A stretch of DNA of 26,638 bases from Paramacrobiotus richtersi (GCA_034698045.1 JAQGAU010000531.1:1-26638), one strand, 5' to 3'; shown: positions 11,161 to 22,520, numbered from the stretch's first letter. Made by a program: numbers and translations. The notes: generated from the sequence alone by a model not told the origin.

Positions 11161-11599
11161 TACTACAATATAAATACTAATACAGTTGAAATGATACCGC
11201 TAGTAAATTAAGCGAAATAGTGACACATCCACCGCCACCATACGTCTCGAATAAAAACAAAAAGACAAACAAGTCAGGAACCCTATTTATTTACCAAACC
11301 CTTCAGATTCCCTATTCCTCACCGAGTCACCGTCATTGGCAAAGCGCAGAAGAAAACGCAGCATTTCCAGTATAGAACTTTTCCATGACATCCGGGCAAG
11401 TGGCGTAAATGGTAAAAGCGAAACACGGAAATTCCAAGACGTGTGAAAACAGTGTAGCATGTCTGTGATGCAACTAACTACAAATTATAGGATACCTCAA
11501 TCACTCAATGTAACGAAAGCTGCCGTCCGCTGGCAGTAAATGGCGCCATATGTATGTGTAATATGAACGCAATAAAGGCTGTATTTTGTTTTAATTTGT
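11161..11599. other. No gene seen
   Basis: I see no supported gene, RNA or repeat here. Confidence 0.35.
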
Positions 11600-12112
11600 G
11601 CTTCATGCATGTCTTTAATTTTTAACCCTGGTAACAGGTACGGTATGACATGGCTTTCGGAGACGGCTTCCTTCGATATAATGCCGTCATCACCCAACTT
11701 CCCGTACGTGACTGCAGCAGTGTCCCATCGCAGATCATCGCACATATCAAGATCACTGCTCTTCGATTTCCTCAAGATCGATACCCGTAGTATTTCGACA
11801 TATTTTCCCGGGCATGGTGCGATCGGGTTCATCATCTAGAAAGCACATGAAATATAACTTCCTGCGCACGGTAGCCACATTAAATAGGAAGAAATCCTCC
11901 TGGCTGTGTCCCGAGCTTATCACAGCCAGCATGGCGTAATCGTTGATTTTTCGTAGCGGTTGTTTCTGCCAAAGAACACTGGGTGTGTTGTAGCATTTGG
12001 GCCTCAGTTTCCATTCGCATACTGCAATTGGCCCCATGTGTGCCCAGTACCGTGCATGTTTGATGTGGCCGACTAGAAAGTGCCGTGCGCCGGCTCGATC
12101 GCGGTCCCGGAA
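11600..12112 (-). pseudogene. Unidentified coding segment with a one-base frame break
   Basis: On the minus strand a frame opens after a long pyrimidine tract with AAG/CAG acceptors near 12112 and continues for about 115 codons. It is protein-like, rich in aromatic residues and cysteine, and passes through RYWAHMGPIAV and INDYAMLAVISSG before a run of acidic residues. It stops near 11753. Coding character resumes one base out of register (DLDMCDDLRWDTAAVTYG) and continues to about 11600. No intron longer than 30 bases can bridge the shift at that point, so a frameshift mutation, an assembly error or a different exon choice is needed. The DYAMLAV stretch faintly recalls the lipocalin TDY motif, but this is too weak to name it. 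Confidence 0.35.
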
Positions 12113-12444
12113 CTGTACTTCGAAGTACGAAATACAGCAGACGAGGAAGAATCATCGAAAGTTTCAGATGTCGTATTGGGACGGATTTCGGGAAAGGTCA
12201 CCAGGGTGTGGCACACATTATCTGTTTAGGTTTAGGTTTAATGTTTAACGTCCATAGATACAAGAGAGAATCCCTTATCAAGATCTACAGACAACAGATC
12301 AACACAAGAGAAATTCACAGAGTCACAACGCGGTTTTTAAATACAATGCAAAAAAAAGTCCTTTAACAGCGGTAAAACATCTATGATAAAGAAGGCCAAT
12401 AGTCGGCATGCATATTATCCCTAATCCACTGTAATCCACTCCAC

Positions 12445-13770
12445 TTCACGTTTGTAACGCTGTTTCGAAACTGGACAGCGAGATGTCTGCCGTTCCATCC
12501 AGATCCAGTTCATTCCAAAGGCTGGCCATTCTTGCACAAAACGATCCTGCCCAAGGTGGAAAAGTTGTATCGGCAAAGGTCGAATAGGCCGACATTAACG
12601 GGTACGGGTGACGAGTCCGGCGATCGGCCTATCTAGTGTTTCCTGCAATAAAATTTACGGCAGCAACAGGCTCGTAAGGAAGACAAAAATAATGACCAAA
12701 AGGGAGTTTTTGAAACACCAGTTTGTAGACAATAGGTAACGAATGCTTAACGCGACGCATTTCAACGCAATCCCAGCCTAATTCCTGTAAGCGACTGCAG
12801 TAATTATCTCGATCAGACCCCAGCCTCAGAGACTTCACAAATTTAAACAAACATCCTTCAAAATCGTCCGCGGGCATCTTAAAGTATGGTTTTACGACAG
12901 GGTTACAATAATCGAACAAGGGGAATACAAGAGTTTGAAAAAGACAAATACGAGCAGTTGATTCACGACGATCAAACAAAGAGTTTATGTAACCTATTCT
13001 CTTGCGAATTTTCAGCGCAGTTCCTTCAGCCTGTTCAGACCACCGAAGTTTTCGGTCGACAAGAAGACCCAGGTATTTCGTGCAGTTACTAGCGTCTCTT
13101 TGACCCCACTCAAGAAATAATCAGGAGATTCGCCCACACTGCGGCTTCTGCTGAACCGCATGTGCACAGACTTTTTTGCATTAAAAGTTAATCGTTTCTG
13201 GCTGGCTAGCTCAGAAATTGCATTTCCATCATTCTGCAAATGAATACAGTCCTCAGGATTTAAGATTGGCCGAGAAACAAAAATATCGTCCGCAAAAATA
13301 TACAGTCTGCTACCATCCCGCAGCACACTCGCAGATTCGTTCATAACGCAAATGAACATAATGGGACCGAGTACAGATCCCTGGGGTACACCGCATAGTT
13401 ACATGGCCGCTTGCAGACAGTACCCCTTCCACAATCACCATTTGTTCCCTCCCTGTCAGATAATCATCTAACAGGTTAACAATATTCGCAGGTACATCAA
13501 GCAACTCTAAGGTAGCAAGAAGTGAAGTATGGTCTACTTTATCGAAAGCTTTTGTGCAGTCAAGAAATACACCATCAACAATTTTCCCGTCATTAATGAA
13601 ATCCTCGATATATTTAGTGGCCATTAAACACAACAGCTCTGTATTCCTTTTTGCACGTGTGTGTGTACTTCTGCCTACCTGTGTGTACTCCTGCCTAACA
13701 TATTCAGTAAAATCAATTTGCAAACAGTTCCACCCATCTGCAGTTCGAAGACTGAGCATTCTTTAAGCAC
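12445..13770 (-). mobile_element. Decayed non-LTR retrotransposon (LINE) reverse transcriptase fragment
   Basis: On the minus strand, pieces in several frames give recognisable reverse-transcriptase blocks in order. These are FLDCTKAFDKVDH (finger/palm, near 13550), GVPQGSVLGPIMF (near 13360-13400), the catalytic FADD (near 13285), LVDRKLRWSEQ (near 13050), FDYCNPV (near 12895) and a terminal LWNEL block near 12515. Shifts occur near 13400 and 13060 and a stop near 12629, so it cannot encode an active enzyme. The signature fits the CR1/Jockey group of LINEs. The 5' part (endonuclease, ORF1) is missing, as in typical 5'-truncated insertions. The 3' end near 12425-12445 carries a short GTGGATTA duplication, like CR1-type tails. 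Confidence 0.82.
13661..13700. repeat. 20-bp tandem duplication inside the LINE
   Basis: Two adjacent copies of GTGTGTACTYCTGCCTAMCW differ at three positions. Twenty is not a multiple of three, so the duplication shifts the reverse-transcriptase frame just upstream of the FLDCTKAFDKVDH block. Confidence 0.7.
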
Positions 13771-13789
13771 TACCTCGGCATATGCTCAA

Positions 13790-14170
13790 TACTCCACTAT
13801 TTCTGTTGCAAATCACAATCGTAAAATAAAAATCTCAGACGTCAAATACACAACCCTTCTCACTGCAGCAAATAATGTGAACTTCGCTTATATGTAATGT
13901 GAACAGTAAGACGAAAGAAATCTTTTACTGCAAAATACTTGCAGGTACTGTACTCGTACACTTTCTACACCATGTTATATTATGATGTACACTTCATGCA
14001 CTCTGTACCAGAATATGCGGGCGCTACGGCTGCGAACTAACCGAAACGCTATATCTCCACCGCCGGACCACCGGTGTCGATCAAAATGATCAACCCCAAA
14101 AAAATGCTTCAAATCAATAATTATTGATTCCAAACAGTATACCTTTTCAAAACAGCGCAGCACCTGTATC
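13790..14170. other. No gene seen
   Basis: Spacer between the LINE and the AP-1-containing duplication, with no supported feature. Confidence 0.35.
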
Positions 14171-14172
14171 TG

Positions 14173-14270
14173 CATTGGATTGACTGTGTGAGTCACAGTC
14201 GTGCATGACAGTGTAACAAAAGCTCCACTGGATTGACTTCATGAGTCACCCTCGTGCATGACAGCGTTCG
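14173..14270. repeat. Tandem duplication (about 52 bp) with a TGAGTCA site in each copy
   Basis: Two copies offset by 52-53 bases share ATTGGATTGAC / ACTGGATTGAC, then TGAGTCA (14189-14195 and 14242-14248) and GTGCATGACAG. TGAGTCA is the consensus for bZIP AP-1 factors. The pair lies about 700 bases upstream of the first visible WDPCP exon, so a regulatory role is possible but unproven. Confidence 0.65.
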
Positions 14271-14939
14271 ATAAGGACTACACTGCAACTCACTGTTGTT
14301 AATAAGGGAGTGGTCTAGTTAAAAATGCTTGTTGCAGTTGTTTTTATGGCAGGTGAATGGTACCTGATAGAGCCGGTATTACTAGCCAATCAATTCAATT
14401 TCCTTGTTGACACAGCGTTTTTTATTGGAATTTGTACTGTTGCAACTCGGTTTAATTGGATCAAGGCAGTCGATAGGTCAGTCACCGTCACTATTATTCA
14501 TTCTAATTTACATATTGGAAATGTAACATTGAGCCGTGAACATCACAGCGTGTAATTCCTGAACTCCATTATACCAAGTCCTAATCTCATCCTTTAACGC
14601 TGCCGTTTTCATGTTATCGTATAACTATCAGACTGCAGGTTTAGTGGAAATATTATTCGAATATTAATATCTCACTGGATCCAGACTGGAATCCGATCCG
14701 GCATATTCAGCAGCGTCAGTAAAAGGTATAAACCTGCAGCTGTGAAGCAAAAAACCGGTTTGTCCGCGCTGAACCATAATTATCAAGTTACCATACATGC
14801 GTGCCGTGTATCAGAAACACATCTGTGCTGTCGTTCGTATCTGCGATAATCACGGTAAGTTTGAACCACAGTTTATCACACTGTTAATTGTAAAAGGTTT
14901 TGCGAATGGAAATGGCATAGTTTAACTGCCAAATTCCAG

Positions 14940-17900
14940 GTTCTCTCGCTTCGTGGAGTACGATCTGTCTTCGGATGGCAATAAATGTGCCTGTGGTGGC
15001 TCATTTGCGAGTATTATCTTTGAGTGCTGATTTGCGAGGTATGTTCATGTTGTTTGGAATATTACACCGATTTAACATAATATTCTGTTGGATTTCTCGA
15101 ATCTAAACTGATGCTGGTGAAATTCATTCTCTAGATGAACTACCAAATTGCTCGAAATATATTCCAAAAGGTAAGTTACGAATTAAGGTATATCTTCTTT
15201 CTATAACGAACCGTGGAACGTTTTTCAGAGCAAGTTCTAGTCGGAAATACGATTCGCAGTTTTCCAGTATCGTCATTACAAAGTAAGACTATCAGTCCTG
15301 GTTTTTGTAAAGCATTCTACTGTACATGTGTGTTTTTACAGATATTGGCTTTAGACCATCATTGCCACCAAATTCCAATTTGGCTCAGCTTGAGGTAGAT
15401 CACAAATTTATCTGTACAGTGCAGTGTGCTGTTTGTTAATTAATTAGTATTTCATGAGTCAGAACAATTGAATAATTCCTGTAGAACCGCTAATTTAATT
15501 GTGCAGTAGTTTACAGTATAACAGTTTCCCTGCTACGAATTTACAATAACGATCGACTAATAAATAATAAATTATAAGTACAAGTATAACTCATTATATA
15601 ATTTCTTGTATATCCTTTTTGCGGTGATTCATTCATACAGACACTGTGTGGCTGTTATTTAACCGAAGATTAACCAAAAACAATCTATACAATCACCAGT
15701 TAACATGTAAAATTAATGTTGAAAAAGAGTAAGATTTTAACGGTTAGTTTTCTACATAAATGTTATTTTGTTAAAAATCTTAGTCAATAATTATTGTAAT
15801 TTCAAACTGCATAATTGCTCATTTGGTTTATTTTCAGGTGTTGCTGCAGCATTCTAAAGTTCACGGTTGGCGATGGACACAGCGCTCTCGCTTGCAGGTA
15901 AAATAAATAAAAACTCAGAATAACCGCATTGTCCTAATTAAATCGATTTAAATTGGTTCTTCATGCAGATTTTATTATCGTCGTGCACGATCGCCAACGT
16001 TTACCTGTGTCCACAAAACGGCATCGATGTGGTCAAAGTGGTCCTGGACCACACGCTGACCACAGCGGTTCGGAAGCGGTATCCCGTATCATGCGCATTA
16101 TCGGACCAGTTGATTGTGGTCAGCTTCTCTAACACCGAATTGCTCACATACCGCTTAAACGCCTCGAAAGACAGCTCATCGGTAAAAATTAATGATATAC
16201 GAAATGGATCGTCATAAAACGTACTTTTTCGATTTTTCTGTATACCTCTGTGAATTTTCTTATCGCCCAATTGTTCGTTATGTTGTATCAGATACATGTA
16301 ACGATATTCGATTGGTTAGAACTTCTCTTAATTTTGTGGAAAAACGATTTCGAATTTTGGAATCTCTAGTAGTACGATTACAAGACACAGTTTGTGCACT
16401 TTTCTGCATATGCCGATTTTTTTAGTTGCTTATGCCGGTTCTGTCTTGCAGGTCTGCCAGTATAAAAAGCGGTCGAAAATTCATAATAACTGCGATATGC
16501 AGATGGCCTTCAATGACAACTGCACAATGGTCAGTAATTTGCAAGTTTCGGCACCTGTTGTTACTGATGTGCCAATTCGGATCGTATTGACCTCTTTCAC
16601 AAATGGATGGTTATAGATGCTGCTGTGTTTCGCTCCGGTTCGGACATATGCCGGTAAACAGTGGTTTCCAAAGAAAGCAGAAGAGTCCTGCTGGACATTA
16701 CATGTGTATGGATGCGACGCCAATGACAGCGTTCCCATCAAACGCCTGCACAGATCTCAAGGAAGGGCACGCTCAAAAGTGCTGCAGCTCGCCTTTTTGT
16801 ACGTCTAATTGTCCCATTCCGAAAAACAATTTTATTTAATCTATTCGTTTTGATTTATTCAATTTTAATTCTTATTTTAGTTTACAAGAAGTAACAAGCT
16901 GAATTTTTTTATATTTTAATTATTTTTTACGATTTTTTATAAGTTTTCTGTTTTGCAGACCAAAGGTACCCGAATCGTTCCTCGTCCTGGATTATGTTGA
17001 TGGTCCGGGAGCAAATATTTCTGTGCTCCATTACATGACGAATGGCCGGTCCCTACAATTACTTTCCTGTATTAGCATGGATACACTGGGTAAGGAGTAT
17101 AACGGTCGTGATCAAGCGTAATCAACAGTTTCTTATACGGATTGTTCGGTTTTTCAGGGACGGTGCTGGCCTCCGCTATCCATCCCCAGAACGGGGTAAT
17201 AGCCGTTGGACTCGAAGATTGCTCCGTTGCCGTATTTGACATCCGGCAGAATACCCTTCGAAGGAAAATTTGTGATGTGGTCAGTAGATAGTAAATAATA
17301 CCAAAAAGTAGGGATGTCCCATTAACATTATCTGTAGTTGTAGATATCTATGTAATACACATCCTTTTGCTGTAATATTTGTCTAATAATAACTGCAGTT
17401 TGTAATAGTGTACGCATCAACTAATACTTTCAATAAACAGGGGTTTTTACAATATTTTGTTATACGTAGAGACCAGAACATCTAAAGTGGAGCACGGATG
17501 GCATCTTTCTGGCAATCATCAACTCGGAAGCTTCGGTGCAGCTCGTGGACATTTCTCTACAGTTCCTCCCGCTCATGTTCCTCAATGATACGGAGAAACC
17601 GGCATCGCGGTTACGACTCCGAACATCATTCAAGTATAACTTGCATTCCTATGGATATTTTATACTATCGCAGTCGCGAAAGAATATGTCTGATCCCTAG
17701 TTCTGTATCACCCGTGGCACAATGTGAATGGATCGATCTGATCCCCGAAGGACAAGCCGATCGATTCACTGGATACTTTTCATCCGGCCTGCTGGTGCAG
17801 TTTGAACGGTAACACGGAATAAACTGAACGGTGACCGAAACGCGTGTAACATGGATATTTTGCGAACGACAGCGGACCACTGTCTATCCTCTGTTTCGGA

Positions 17901-18889
17901 AAGAACCCGGACAATCTATCCCAAATCGAAATGTTGATTCAGTATCGGCTGGTCCGAAACGCCTTCGTCCAGGTTAGAATATCGTTCTTTTTATTTGACT
18001 GCAATCCACATTCATTGCAATCTGCGTTGTTATTTAGGTCGTACGATTGTTAAAACATTTAGATAACAATGCGTACGCAAAGGAAAAGATAGATGGGCAT
18101 ATAAAATTGTTGGGATACATTGTACAAAACTGTCCAGATGCCGATGAGAGCCTAGGAGGTACAGGGAAATTTTCGTACAAGACCGGTTTTAGATTCTGTG
18201 AAGTTTGTGCGATAGATCTGATGTACGATGCACTGAGTGCATTACAAGAAACAGCGACAACGATGCAGAATGCCGGCATAACTGAGAATACGTTTTACCC
18301 AGTACTTAGGCTGGTGTTTAACTTTCTCCTCAGGTAAAGACCATTTAATTTCGTATGGGTTTGCATAACTTTTAATTTCATTGCGCATCATTCGACAGAG
18401 TCGGTCTCCTTTCTTCGGCACTGGCAGTTGCCAAACTCCTCGACGATGAGCGTCAGTACAAGGTACATTCAGGTTTCCCGCGTCACCAGTGCGAACTAAC
18501 GAGTTGTCTGTTGTTTAGCAAGTGTGGCGCACGGCCCATCGGCGCGGCGACAGCGACATGGTCCAAGCGGCCGAGAAAGAGATGCTGGAGTATAAGACAG
18601 CGGAGAAAGAGCTGTTCGAGCTCCTCGAAACCGAAAGTATGTTGGTTAGTCTAATGTGCGGGTAAGTCAAACCGGCAATCATTGTGGCGTTCAATTATTA
18701 GGAAACGGTCAGGATGAACCGGACTACATGACCATCTACCCGACGGTCATCCCCACCGCTCCGCCCATGAGTCCGTCTCCTCTTCCTCCACGATCGGGGG
18801 ACAGACCGGCTAGTCGGATGTCCGGCCAGTCCAACACCTCGGAACGGTATATACCGACGTTTATGTGGACTGATATGGGAACAGTCTGA
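14940..18889 (+). CDS. WDPCP: WD repeat planar cell polarity effector Fritz/WDPCP, 17 visible exons, 5' end missing
   Basis: Exons are 14940-15010, 15135-15170, 15229-15282, 15342-15394, 15838-15897, 15969-16181, 16452-16529, 16617-16798, 16959-17089, 17158-17279, 17470-17633, 17701-17808, 17873-17972, 18038-18333, 18399-18462, 18519-18636 and 18702-18889. All junctions are in phase and give about 679 residues; human WDPCP has about 746. The family signature FERGPL is exact at the 17808/17873 junction. The preceding IAVGLEDCSVAVFDIR is the family's WD40 blade, and the C-terminal helical part (FNFLLRVGLLSSALAVAKL..) matches in position. Fritz works with Inturned and Fuzzy in the CPLANE complex, which controls planar polarity and recruits intraflagellar transport proteins at the ciliary base. 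The C-terminus is Pro/Ser-rich and not conserved. No start codon could be placed: exon 1 must end in phase 2 somewhere upstream of 14940. Two introns use GTCAGT donors. Confidence 0.85.
15395..15837 (+). other. Largest WDPCP intron, AT-rich
   Basis: A 443-base phase 0 intron from GTAGAT to TTTTCAG. It is strongly AT-rich and holds no further open frame of interest. Confidence 0.6.
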
Positions 18890-19114
18890 AGCGGCAATCA
18901 AAATGTGTTTGAATGTATTATCCTCACTACGTGAGCGAAACATATCAATTTGGAAATCTTACTTCTTTCTGTTTCTGAATTCTGTCGCTTGGGTTTTGAA
19001 ATGATCGATTCCTGCTGTATTAAAATGTTTCGGCAATGCCCCGCAAGCATTCTCGGGGAACTTTTTCTTAGACAATCATTGAATGGATCAAAACCTGGGT
19101 TCTAACAATAAGTT

Positions 19115-19120
19115 AATAAA
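19115..19120 (+). terminator. Candidate polyadenylation signal of WDPCP
   Basis: AATAAA about 230 bases after the WDPCP stop codon and before the Argonaute start, the only good candidate between the two genes. Confidence 0.4.
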
Positions 19121-19479
19121 AAACCAGTGAAACACCGCTTTATGCCAGAGCGTTATCCAGGCCGGACGTAGCTATAGTAGTAGTACCATGTTTATATTAT
19201 ACAGTACTAGTACACATTTTAATAGCATGTCCTAGCTAGGGCGCCCGCCCACAGGCGAACGCACGAGGCCTATTTCGAACGCAACGAAGTGAACGAATGG
19301 CATGGTGAAAATTCAAAATTGCTGCATATGCATGATGATCGCTGCGATGATCTCATCAGTAACTTTTCGGTTTGTCAGATTGGCAGGTGCAGTGGGTTTT
19401 GTTTCCTTGTTCAAACCGCGTTAACATTATATGAAAGTGACGAAACGGTTTAAATTCGATTTTTTTATGACCAACACGA
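19121..19479 (+). promoter_or_regulatory. Upstream region of the Argonaute-like gene
   Basis: A 360-base spacer between WDPCP and the Argonaute ATG. There is no TATA box in a good position; the stretch 19245-19300 is relatively GC- and CG-rich. An in-frame TGA sits just before the ATG. Confidence 0.3.
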
Positions 19480-20275
19480 ATGGCAACGTTGATTGCGAAG
19501 AAGAGGGACCCGATCAAGGGTTTCGGGACTCTGGGGCGCAGAAAGTTGGATTTGTATGCTAATTACTACAGAGTAACGACTCCGGACAAAGGCTACATCT
19601 ACCATTATGACGTCGATATGGTCTTTGAAAAGAGAGTCCCTGCGGCAGGAGATACGAAAGCTGAAGCAGGAACGATAAAGAAGGAACGGACTGCTGGCAG
19701 GGATGCCAAAGCTGTTCCTCGGGTTCTCAAGCAAAAGATCATGAACCTTTTCCTCAGCGCAGCAGGATCACGAGAATTTCTTAATGGAACTAAGCCAGCA
19801 TATGATGGGGAGAAGAATCTTTATTCAGTAAAGGAGCTGAAGGTGGCAACCGATGATACGTTCTCTGTGGTTGTTACGGTCCCCAAGGATGACGAAGGCG
19901 GAGAACGAGTGGTTAAGGTACTTTGAAGTATACCAGTAGAAATTCTTAAGGCTAAGGCTATTTTGCCGCAGTGCGTGTAATAGAGGTCACAATAGCTGGT
20001 TGGCTATTTTGCCGCAGTCTGCGCTAAATTAGCTGGTTGACTATTTTGCCGCACTGCGGGCGTTGTATAGCTGGTAGGCTATTTTGCCACATACTGCGTT
20101 AATGTAGCTGGTGGGCTATTTTGCCGCACTTCGCCAGCCAAAAGCATTGTGCTGTAGCCTCTCTTATAAAATTTTACCCGTTCTCTGTTCTAGCTGTCAG
20201 GCTACAACCTAGTCAACGCCATTTTCGCCGTTACGTCGGTAGATGTCTCCGAGACTCGACGCCCGAATCTGACCG
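19480..20275 (+). CDS. Argonaute-family N-terminal domain, two exons, 3' part missing
   Basis: Exon 1 (19480-19917, 146 codons) and exon 2 (20194-20275, ending phase 1 at a GTAACC donor) join in phase. Residues 10-40 (GFGTLGRRKLDLYANYYRVT then IYHYDVDM) are the start of the Argonaute N domain. KPAYDGEKNLYSVKEL and the valine-rich strand before a DDEGGERVVK turn are further hallmarks. A charged Lys/Ala/Glu-rich insert separates the halves. Argonautes bind small RNAs through MID and PAZ and slice through PIWI. None of those domains is found in the 6.3 kb downstream, so the gene is either truncated or split by long, repeat-filled introns. The AGO/WAGO type seems closer than PIWI. The ATG is preceded by an in-frame TGA. 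If intron 1 is retained, the frame ends two codons later. Confidence 0.75.
19950..20140 (+). repeat. Minisatellite, about five copies of a 37-38 bp unit in Argonaute intron 1
   Basis: Copies begin AGCTGGTTGGCTATTTTGCC at 19994, 20031, 20069 and 20106, with a partial first copy at about 19950. Periods are 37, 38 and 37 bases and the copies differ at several positions. The array fills most of the 276-base intron between the two Argonaute exons. Confidence 0.8.
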
Positions 20276-20423
20276 GTAACCATATTTTTTTACAACTGAA
20301 AAAGTTCCTTTGATGTTATGCTGCTGCAAGTGCTCATTATGGGGCACGTTAGGGTTTAACACAAATACGTGCTCTTTTGCAAAACAAACGTGGGAAAAAT
20401 TGGTTCGGAAACTTCGGATTCGT

Positions 20424-20540
20424 AGTAAACCGGGTGTTCCTCAACGGTGGCTGGCTGTTGGATGGTCCCTGGCTGATTAGCGGCCGGATACTGGATGGCA
20501 GAATGGCTGGCTGGTAACTGGCAAATGTGTGGTTACGTAA
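20424..20540 (+). repeat. Left arm of foldback-like element A
   Basis: Degenerate CTGG-based repeat array, pairing with the arm at 21776-21910. Confidence 0.65.
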
Positions 20541-21775
20541 AACATGACCCAATGCAGCTGTACAGTTCACTTTAAGGAAATAAGCTTAAATTATAAATTT
20601 AAGACAGAAACTAAAAGACGGAAATTTCGGTAATCATACAGCATACACCGATCATATTTTTTGCAAGTTTCGTTTCTCTGAAAACAGTTTCCCCCACAAA
20701 GTCGTACACATTGCAGTTTCTTTATAAGCAGAACAAGCCGTTGGCGCCTATGCTAAATCTGGACACGTTAAAACTAGGAAAGTGCACTCGCTCGTTGCCG
20801 ACACAGGGAGACCGAGGCGTAAAAAAGCAATTTATTGAGCCAGAAAGCCAACAAGAATTCACGGGGGTAACACTAATATGGCGATCGCGGACGCACTCAT
20901 GGTCGGTCTTGTCAAATGCGCTGCCTTTTTATACACCGCATATATGAGCAAACAGTTATTTATGAACAATAATGGTGCACCTTGGTCTGGAGAGTTCTAC
21001 CCTTGGCTACCCAAAACGGCAGTAAACTAACGTGAAGCACAAAACGTCACGGAGTACCACATCAGAGATCACACCAATAACTACAAAGGTCACAAGTGAT
21101 TACAGTCACAACCATAGCCGCGCGGTCACCACGTTTCGCTGAGCCCCCTGTACAGCGCCAACCTATTGTTTCCACGCTTATATGGCGCCGGTTACTGAGC
21201 AATAATGGCGACCGACACCCGGACATAACGAAACTTTGTTCCGCTAACAAGCAAGTATACAATTCCGGAGATTGCGCAGTAATAATGACCCATATATGGA
21301 CACAACTAAATGCTGTTCACAGAATTTATAGTGCCAGCGATTGCGTAAGAACTGCACAGTAATAACAGCATAAAACAATAATAAAAGTAAGAATAAAATT
21401 AACAGCAGAAATTGAGAAATAATAATGTTGGTGCATACGGTATGATACCGTTCTTTAATGTTTCCATGACAGTAATCATCGTAAAGTAGTGGCTTTGATG
21501 GTGGCCGACGAGAGGTTTTTAGTAACTTTGTTCCCGAATAGCTTGAACGTTTATTTCAGTTTTGGTAATCTGATGGTCAGGCCCTGTCTCGTTTTTGCAG
21601 TCTTCACCCATATGTGCGGACTTGGGGGAGAAACAGTTCACTCATTAATCTGTTGTACTGCGTACAGGAGCCGCAGCATTCTGAATATGCGCGGAAGTAA
21701 AAATGATTTTGAATTTAATTGACAATTTTAATTTACTTCCCGTGAATTTACAGTACACTTTATATGTGGTCTGCA

Positions 21776-21910
21776 GCTACATAACCACACATTTGCCAGT
21801 TACTAGCCAGCCATTTTGCCGTCCAGTATCCAGCCGCTGACCCGCCAGTGACCATCCACCAGTCAGCCACTATCCTGCCAGCCACCGTTGAGTAACACCC
21901 CAGTAAACCT
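21776..21910 (-). repeat. Right arm of foldback-like element A
   Basis: Reverse complement of the left arm with some internal length differences, rich in CCAGCCA and CCAGT units. Confidence 0.65.
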
Positions 21911-22301
21911 CATAAAGAACCAAAGAAGTACTCTAAAGTCACAGCTGCAGTTCAGATAATTTAAGACAGTGTTGAGTGTATCGCTGTACAGCGTGTCGCA
22001 TGAGCCGACCACGTTGCACACGTATGTCGGATTTGTTACCGCAGCCGTTGTTTATCCCACTTATCCTAATTCCTACAATGACAGAGACCACATAATTCAG
22101 ATCAGAATGTATCATTGCTATGTGCACATGCAGTAAAGCAGTTTGGGTACAATGCGCACTGCGCAACAAAAATGATCCTCACCATCGCAACAAAAAAGTG
22201 GGACAAAGCACGTAAATCGGTCGACGAAGTTTTGGTTCACTCAGTTCCCTACCACGCATTCGATTACCTCCCTGGTATGAAGCACTCATACGATGGGTAT
22301 C

Positions 22302-22520
22302 AGGGTACTGCTAATAAGAGGACATGGACAAACCCATGGCCTTGGCACTCGACAAGGCCATGACGCGACGCAGGACGAGGCCAGGACACTGGTCAAGAAC
22401 AGGATCCCGACTAAGGATAAGGATAGGACGCCGCCCAAGGACAACTGGCAGGACATAGCTCATCTTCTGATACACATTTCTATCACCTTCCGATATTCAC
22501 CCACCACCTTCCGAGTGTCA
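22302..22520 (+). repeat. Left arm of element B
   Basis: Pairs with 24700-24887 and contains degenerate AAGGAC/GCCAGGAC repeats. Confidence 0.68.

Larger units (their letters stand above)
20424..21910. mobile_element. Foldback-like element A with inverted arms of degenerate short repeats
   Basis: About 115 bases at 20424-20540 are the reverse complement of 21776-21910 with scattered differences. Both arms hold GCAAATGTGTGGTTA at the inner side and GTAAACC near the outer side. Between these they are built of degenerate CTGGCTGG / TGGATGG-type units. Long terminal repeats composed of small direct repeats are characteristic of foldback (FB/Galileo-like) elements. The 1.2 kb interior shows no transposase. 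It starts about 150 bases after the second Argonaute exon. Exact ends and target duplication are not resolved. Confidence 0.65.

Noticed and set aside
12224-12242. TTTAGG repeated about three times, telomere-like
   Set aside because: Too short and interstitial; likely chance or microsatellite.
14325-14555. 76-residue plus-strand frame upstream of WDPCP
   Set aside because: It does not join in phase to the first visible WDPCP exon and resembles nothing I know.
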